The translations under genes and the position numbers were made by a program. Below the pieces are notes generated by a model. That model was not told where the DNA came from, ran no database searches, and saw only the letters and a program-made list of their open reading frames with translations. From contig NZ_MVHT01000019.1 in NCBI RefSeq assembly GCF_002086275.1, positions 1 through 64,000 on the forward strand: 64,000 nucleotides of DNA, given 5' to 3'. The DNA is from Mycobacterium intermedium. GTDB lineage: Bacteria > Actinomycetota > Actinomycetes > Mycobacteriales > Mycobacteriaceae. Positions 60,648 through 64,000 of the stretch are shown here, in pieces. How positions within the stretch are numbered: position 1 is the first letter of the stretch; each line of letters starts with the position of its first letter.

Positions 60648-61460
60648 AAGCCAGTTGTCCATTCGTTCGGCGACTTGCCGCCATCCGGGTTCCAACATCA
60701 TGTCGTGGCCCATGCCTGGAAAGATCGTCATCTCCGCGCCGTAAGTCGATGCAGTGCGCTGGATTTGGCTTTGCGCAACGATCTTGTCGTGCTCGGCGCC
60801 CAGCACCAGCGTCGGGATCTGGTGGACCCGGTGCGTCTTGACCAGATCGAGGACGAGCATGTCGAGAAAGCCCAGATAACCCTCGTCCTGCAATCGTTGC
60901 TGATAAGAGTTGACCTGCGCATCCGGCACCGCATCGGAAAACAGCAGGGCTCGAGCAATTTTCGGGTTCGCAACCAGCGGAGCCAGTCTCAGCCTGGCGT
61001 TCACCTGCGCGAACTCAACCGGATGGTGGGTTGCGATGTAACTGGTAACCCGAAGTACGCCGTTGGGCGGAATGGGCGCGAGAAGGATGGCGCCGGGGGC
61101 GCCGTCGCGTTCCAGATAGTGCTGAACGACGAAGCCCCCCATCGAATGTCCCACCAGGATCGGCTTTTTCGGGAGTTGCGCAGCCACCTCGGCGACGTCG
61201 TCGACGTAGTCGCCAATGCGGTTCCAGCGCAGACGTTCACGACCAGAGCTTCCCCCGTGGCCGCGCAGACTCAGGGCCACCGCGCGGTATCCGCGGGCCG
61301 CGAAGAAGTCGAGAAAGTGCTCATCCCAGCACCAAGCGGCGTGCCAGGCCCCATGAACAAACAGCAATGGCAGCGGGTGCTCATCGGTGCTCCGGCCTTT
61401 GTCAATCACTTCGAGCATGTGGTCAAACCCTCGATTCATTACGGCATTGGCCGCCGCCAT
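60633..61460 (-). CDS. Alpha/beta hydrolase (lysophospholipase-like)
   Basis: 275 residues. Nucleophile Ser in [14 protein letters not shown], acid Asp in LGAEHDKIV and His in [13 protein letters not shown]; the oxyanion segment is [16 protein letters not shown]. It resembles monoacylglycerol lipase/lysophospholipase-type enzymes. The start may be MAAANAV at 61460 or the ATG seven codons later. The 3' end overlaps the opposing hydrolase by 15 bases, so the two transcripts are antisense at their ends. Confidence 0.87.
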   Translation of the reverse strand: MAAANAVMNRGFDHMLEVIDKGRSTDEHPLPLLFVHGAWHAAWCWDEHFLDFFAARGYRAVALSLRGHGGSSGRERLRWNRIGDYVDDVAEVAAQLPKKPILVGHSMGGFVVQHYLERDGAPGAILLAPIPPNGVLRVTSYIATHHPVEFAQVNARLRLAPLVANPKIARALLFSDAVPDAQVNSYQQRLQDEGYLGFLDMLVLDLVKTHRVHQIPTLVLGAEHDKIVAQSQIQRTASTYGAEMTIFPGMGHDMMLEPGWRQVAERMDNWLSILG

Positions 61461-61522
61461 CCTCTCAGTTGACCAGCGGTTATGACGGCGGGAGCGCCAT
61501 CACAGCGGCATATCAATTCCGA

Positions 61523-61555
61523 CAAGGATCCATTGAGAATCCCTCAAGAGCCGGG
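61523..61555 (+). promoter_or_regulatory. Triple 11-bp direct repeat (SARP-like site) upstream of DUF732 gene
   Basis: CAAGGATCCAT, TGAGAATCCCT, CAAGAGCCGGG: outer units match the CAAGGAT type, the middle unit is degenerate but in register. It lies about 64 bases before the DUF732 start. Confidence 0.6.
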
Positions 61556-61618
61556 GCCGATTCTTTGGACAACGCAATCCCGCGTCAACCACCACCACAT
61601 CAGTACACGGAGACCAAA

Positions 61619-61957
61619 ATGTTCAACCGCCGTTTCGCTGCTTCCCTGGCAGGCACCACCTTGACCGCCGCCACGCTCGGCTTGGCCGCACTCGGCTTCG
61701 CCGGAAGTGCCGGCGCAACTACCACGACGGATGACGCCTTCCTCGCCGAGATCCAGGCGGACGGAATCACGCCGCCGAGCGCGGCGCGCGCCATCAGCGA
61801 AGCCCACGCCGTCTGCAAGGCCCTCGACGCGGGCCAGTCCCCCTCGGAGGTTTACGCCGGAGTCGCCGAGCGGACCGGCTTGAGCGCCAAGGGATCCAAG
61901 ACATTCGCCGTCGACGCCGCCAAGGCTTACTGCCCGCAGTACGTCACCTCCACCTAG
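61619..61957 (+). CDS. Secreted DUF732 protein
   Basis: 112 residues with a signal peptide ([20 protein letters not shown], cleavage after GSAGA) and a helical DUF732 domain bearing two conserved cysteines ([17 protein letters not shown]), probably one disulfide. DUF732 proteins are abundant in the mycobacterial envelope, of unknown role. ATG 61619 comes after a poor ribosome site. A strong hairpin follows at 61973. Confidence 0.9.
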   Translation: MFNRRFAASLAGTTLTAATLGLAALGFAGSAGATTTTDDAFLAEIQADGITPPSAARAISEAHAVCKALDAGQSPSEVYAGVAERTGLSAKGSKTFAVDAAKAYCPQYVTST

Positions 61958-61972
61958 GACCAACCACCCACG

Positions 61973-61999
61973 ATGCGGGACCCGAAATGGGTCCCGCAT
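61973..61999 (+). terminator. Hairpin after the DUF732 gene
   Basis: ATGCGGGACCC (61973-61983), five-base loop, GGGTCCCGCAT (61989-61999): a perfect 11-bp stem 15 bases after the stop codon, followed by TTGCTTG. Probable terminator. Confidence 0.75.
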
Positions 62000-62049
62000 T
62001 TGCTTGTGCGGGGTCGACGCGCGCGGGCCTAGGCGACGCAAGAAATACG

Positions 62050-62082
62050 CAAGGATCCGCCAAGGATCCATCAAGGGCCGTG
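62050..62082 (+). promoter_or_regulatory. Triple 11-bp direct repeat (SARP-like site) upstream of thioesterase
   Basis: CAAGGATCCGC, CAAGGATCCAT, CAAGGGCCGTG: the clearest of the three sites, with two perfect CAAGGATCC units and a third CAAGGGC in exact 11-base register. It lies 44 bases before the thioesterase start. Confidence 0.75.
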
Positions 62083-62126
62083 CGTGATCGTGAATTCAGC
62101 AAACATGGATTAGGAAGGCAAGTACC

Positions 62127-62807
62127 GTGAGGCTGTTTTGCTTTCACCACGCCGGCGGCGGCGGGTTGGTGTTCAAGTCTTGGAGCAAGGTGCTGGCGCC
62201 GGATGTCGAGGTCGTTCCGGTTGAAATCGCCAACCGGGAGCGGTTTGCCACGCTGCGGGAGCTGGTTGCCGAGGTGAACGAACAACTTGGCCCGCTGCTC
62301 GACGAGCCGCACATGTTCTTCGGTCACAGCTTCGGCGCCCTGTTGGCGTACCGCCTGGCGTGCGCGCGGGCCGAAGCCGGCGCCGTCCTGCCCCGCGCGG
62401 TGTTCCTGTCCGCCTACTCGCCACCGCACCTGCCGCCTCCGCTGCACATGGTGGACGAACTCGACGACAGCCAGCTCGCGACCTTCCTGTCCCACATCGG
62501 CGGAATGCCTTCGGGTTTGACGCGTTGGCCGACCCTGCAGGAACGGGCTCTGATGACCGCTCGCCACGACTTCCGGCTTTGCATGACCGACGAGGAAGAG
62601 TTCGCCCCCGAACTGCCGTGCCCTATTCATGTCTTCGGCGGTGACGAGGACCCGCTCGTCAGCGAGGCCGACTTGCGCGAATGGCGTGGGCGGACCTCTG
62701 CGGACTTCTCGGTGCAGATCCTCCGCGGCGGCCACTTTTACCTGCGGGACCGCCAGCCGTTGCTGCAGACCCTGCAGCCATTGCTGTCGACGGTCGCGGC
62801 CGCCTGA
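62127..62807 (+). CDS. Type II thioesterase
   Basis: 226 residues. The N-terminus LFCFHHAGGGGLVFKSW is the type II thioesterase signature; nucleophile Ser in FFGHSFGALLAYRL, Asp in GGDEDPLV and His in RGGHFYLRD. Such enzymes clear misprimed acyl or aminoacyl groups from polyketide or peptide synthases. No synthase lies in this window, so its partner is elsewhere. GTG start with TAGGAAGG 11 bases upstream. Under the third triple repeat. Confidence 0.9.
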   Translation: MRLFCFHHAGGGGLVFKSWSKVLAPDVEVVPVEIANRERFATLRELVAEVNEQLGPLLDEPHMFFGHSFGALLAYRLACARAEAGAVLPRAVFLSAYSPPHLPPPLHMVDELDDSQLATFLSHIGGMPSGLTRWPTLQERALMTARHDFRLCMTDEEEFAPELPCPIHVFGGDEDPLVSEADLREWRGRTSADFSVQILRGGHFYLRDRQPLLQTLQPLLSTVAAA

Positions 62808-62941
62808 AGCGGTTCGGCAATCGGACAAGTATCCAATTGCTGAAGAAAAATTAACGAAACCGTTCACCGGATGTTTAATGCGGTCGACTCGGGCCGACCT
62901 CCCCTTCTACGGATGTCGAACAGTCCGAGGGGAGTTGACCG

Positions 62942-64000
62942 ATGTCATTTGTCATCACTGCACCGGAATGGATCCGGTCTGCGGCTCAGGATCTGGCAAG
63001 CATTCGCTCGGCCTTGACCGAGGCATCCGCTGCCGCCGCATATTCGACCGCAACGATCGCGCCGGCCGCGGCCGACGAAGTGTCGTCGGCGATCGCCGCG
63101 CTGTTCGGCAACTTCGGCCGCGAGTATCAACGCGTGAACACCCTGGCCCAGGCGTTTCACAGGGAGTTCGTCAACGTGCTGAAGTCAAGTGCGGGAGCCT
63201 ATCTCGGCACTGAACTCGCCAACGCGCGCGCCGCCGTCGCGCTTCCCGCGGACCCGATACCCGGATTGCCGGAGTTCCCGGGGTTTCCGGGCCTCCCGAC
63301 GGTGCCGGGGTTCGGCTTCAGCTCGAGCGGTACCGGGTGGAGTGCCTTTACCGGTCCCTATGAACAACTCGTCATCAACACCACCGCGAACCTGCAAAGC
63401 CTCGGCAACGGCTGGACGTCAAACCCTGTGCCGTTCCTGCGCCAGGTCATCGCCAACCACACGGGCTACGGTGAGATCGTCTCCACCGCCTTCGGTAATG
63501 CGATGCAGGAGATGGGCACTGGGGGCGCCGGGCCGCAAGCCGCCTTGACCCATCTGCTTCCTATCGGCACCATCCCGGGTTACCTGGGGCAAAACGCTGC
63601 GAACCTGGTCAAGACAATCTTCGACTTCTCCTACTCGGTCGGCGTCGACACTGCGACACCCGCCGTCGGACCGGCATTCTTCGGGTTCCCCGTGGCGCTG
63701 GGGCTCAGCCTCATCGGGTCGCCGGTCACCACAATCAGCGCAATTGGTGCCAGCGCAGCGGCATTCTCGGCGGCGGTGCAAACGGGCGACTTCATTGGGG
63801 CCGCGGCGGAACTCTTCACAGCGCCGGCCGTTGTCGCCAACGGATTCTTGAACGGCCAGGTGATGCTGGGCATGAGCCTGCCGCCGCTGTCCTTGCCTCT
63901 TGGTCAGGCACCGATGGCACTCGCCATTCCGCTCGGCGGACTCCTCACGCCGATGTCGACGACGAGCGTCATTATCGGGCCGGCCGACGGCCTCCTAGTC
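62942..64000 (+). CDS. PE family protein, truncated by the window end
   Basis: Open from ATG 62942 (GAGGGGAG upstream) for 353 codons to the last base, so the C-terminus is missing. PE domain 1-100 ends with YLGTE (Tyr87, Glu91). A Pro/Gly/Phe linker (PGLPEFPGFPGLPTVPGFGF) precedes a large domain that contains AFSAAVQTGDFIGAAAELF and AIPLGGLLTPMSTTSV, similar to the C-terminal segments of the PE genes at 6731 and 8359. Exported by ESX; role unknown. Confidence 0.87.
   Translation, partial: MSFVITAPEWIRSAAQDLASIRSALTEASAAAAYSTATIAPAAADEVSSAIAALFGNFGREYQRVNTLAQAFHREFVNVLKSSAGAYLGTELANARAAVALPADPIPGLPEFPGFPGLPTVPGFGFSSSGTGWSAFTGPYEQLVINTTANLQSLGNGWTSNPVPFLRQVIANHTGYGEIVSTAFGNAMQEMGTGGAGPQAALTHLLPIGTIPGYLGQNAANLVKTIFDFSYSVGVDTATPAVGPAFFGFPVALGLSLIGSPVTTISAIGASAAAFSAAVQTGDFIGAAAELFTAPAVVANGFLNGQVMLGMSLPPLSLPLGQAPMALAIPLGGLLTPMSTTSVIIGPADGLLV

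Overview
The window is a piece of a slow-growing-type Mycobacterium chromosome. GC is high, and gene order from 1 to about 38.9 kb matches, in reverse orientation, the M. tuberculosis block fadA4 - methylmalonyl-CoA epimerase - nucS - adenylate cyclase - alkA - ogt - rRNA operon - murA - cobalamin adenosyltransferase - atp operon - wecA - sua5 - prmC - prfA - rpmE - rho - thrB/thrC/hom - lysA - argS - tRNA-Arg (comparison from memory). There are four PE-family genes and one rRNA operon just downstream of murA. The 16S gene has the short form of helix 18, which among slow growers is known mainly from the M. simiae group. I would place it in or near that clade but do not name a species.

Region by region. 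1-6.5 kb: thiolase, epimerase, the NucS mismatch endonuclease, a membrane adenylate cyclase, and a coupled alkylation-repair pair (Ada/AlkA fusion and Ogt). 6.5-9.4 kb: an accessory insertion with two homologous PE genes, each behind the same short near-palindromic leader, and a decayed IS1634-like transposase between them. 9.6-14.9 kb: 5S, 23S and 16S rRNA on the minus strand, with a clear P1 promoter and a terminator. 15-16.3 kb: murA with the Cys-to-Asp active site of naturally fosfomycin-resistant mycobacteria. 17.4-25.3 kb: the complete F-ATP synthase operon with mycobacterial hallmarks (fused b-delta subunit, alpha C-terminal extension). 25.6-38.9 kb: arabinogalactan linkage, translation termination, Rho, and a tightly coupled argS-lysA-hom-thrC-thrB amino-acid operon.

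From 38.9 kb the content is accessory: a membrane-anchored proline-rich protein, decayed ORFs, a three-gene minus-strand cassette around a DyP-type peroxidase, a PucR-type regulator divergent from a five-gene lipid/redox operon (acyl-CoA synthetase, DUF3556 membrane protein, FAD oxidoreductase, two SDRs), a nickel superoxide dismutase with its maturation protease, a glycosyltransferase/amylo-glucosidase pair behind a near-perfect CIRCE heat-shock operator, PE genes, secreted small proteins, several alpha/beta hydrolases and a free-standing type II thioesterase.

The most interesting signals are regulatory. Three separate promoters between 57.9 and 62.1 kb carry three 11-bp-spaced CAAGGAT-like direct repeats, the geometry of SARP/OmpR-type activators, which suggests a small regulon of a hydrolase, a secreted DUF732 protein and a type II thioesterase. 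The CIRCE site would put a glycan operon under HrcA control. The DyP cassette and the PucR cluster are the best candidates for undescribed enzyme systems.
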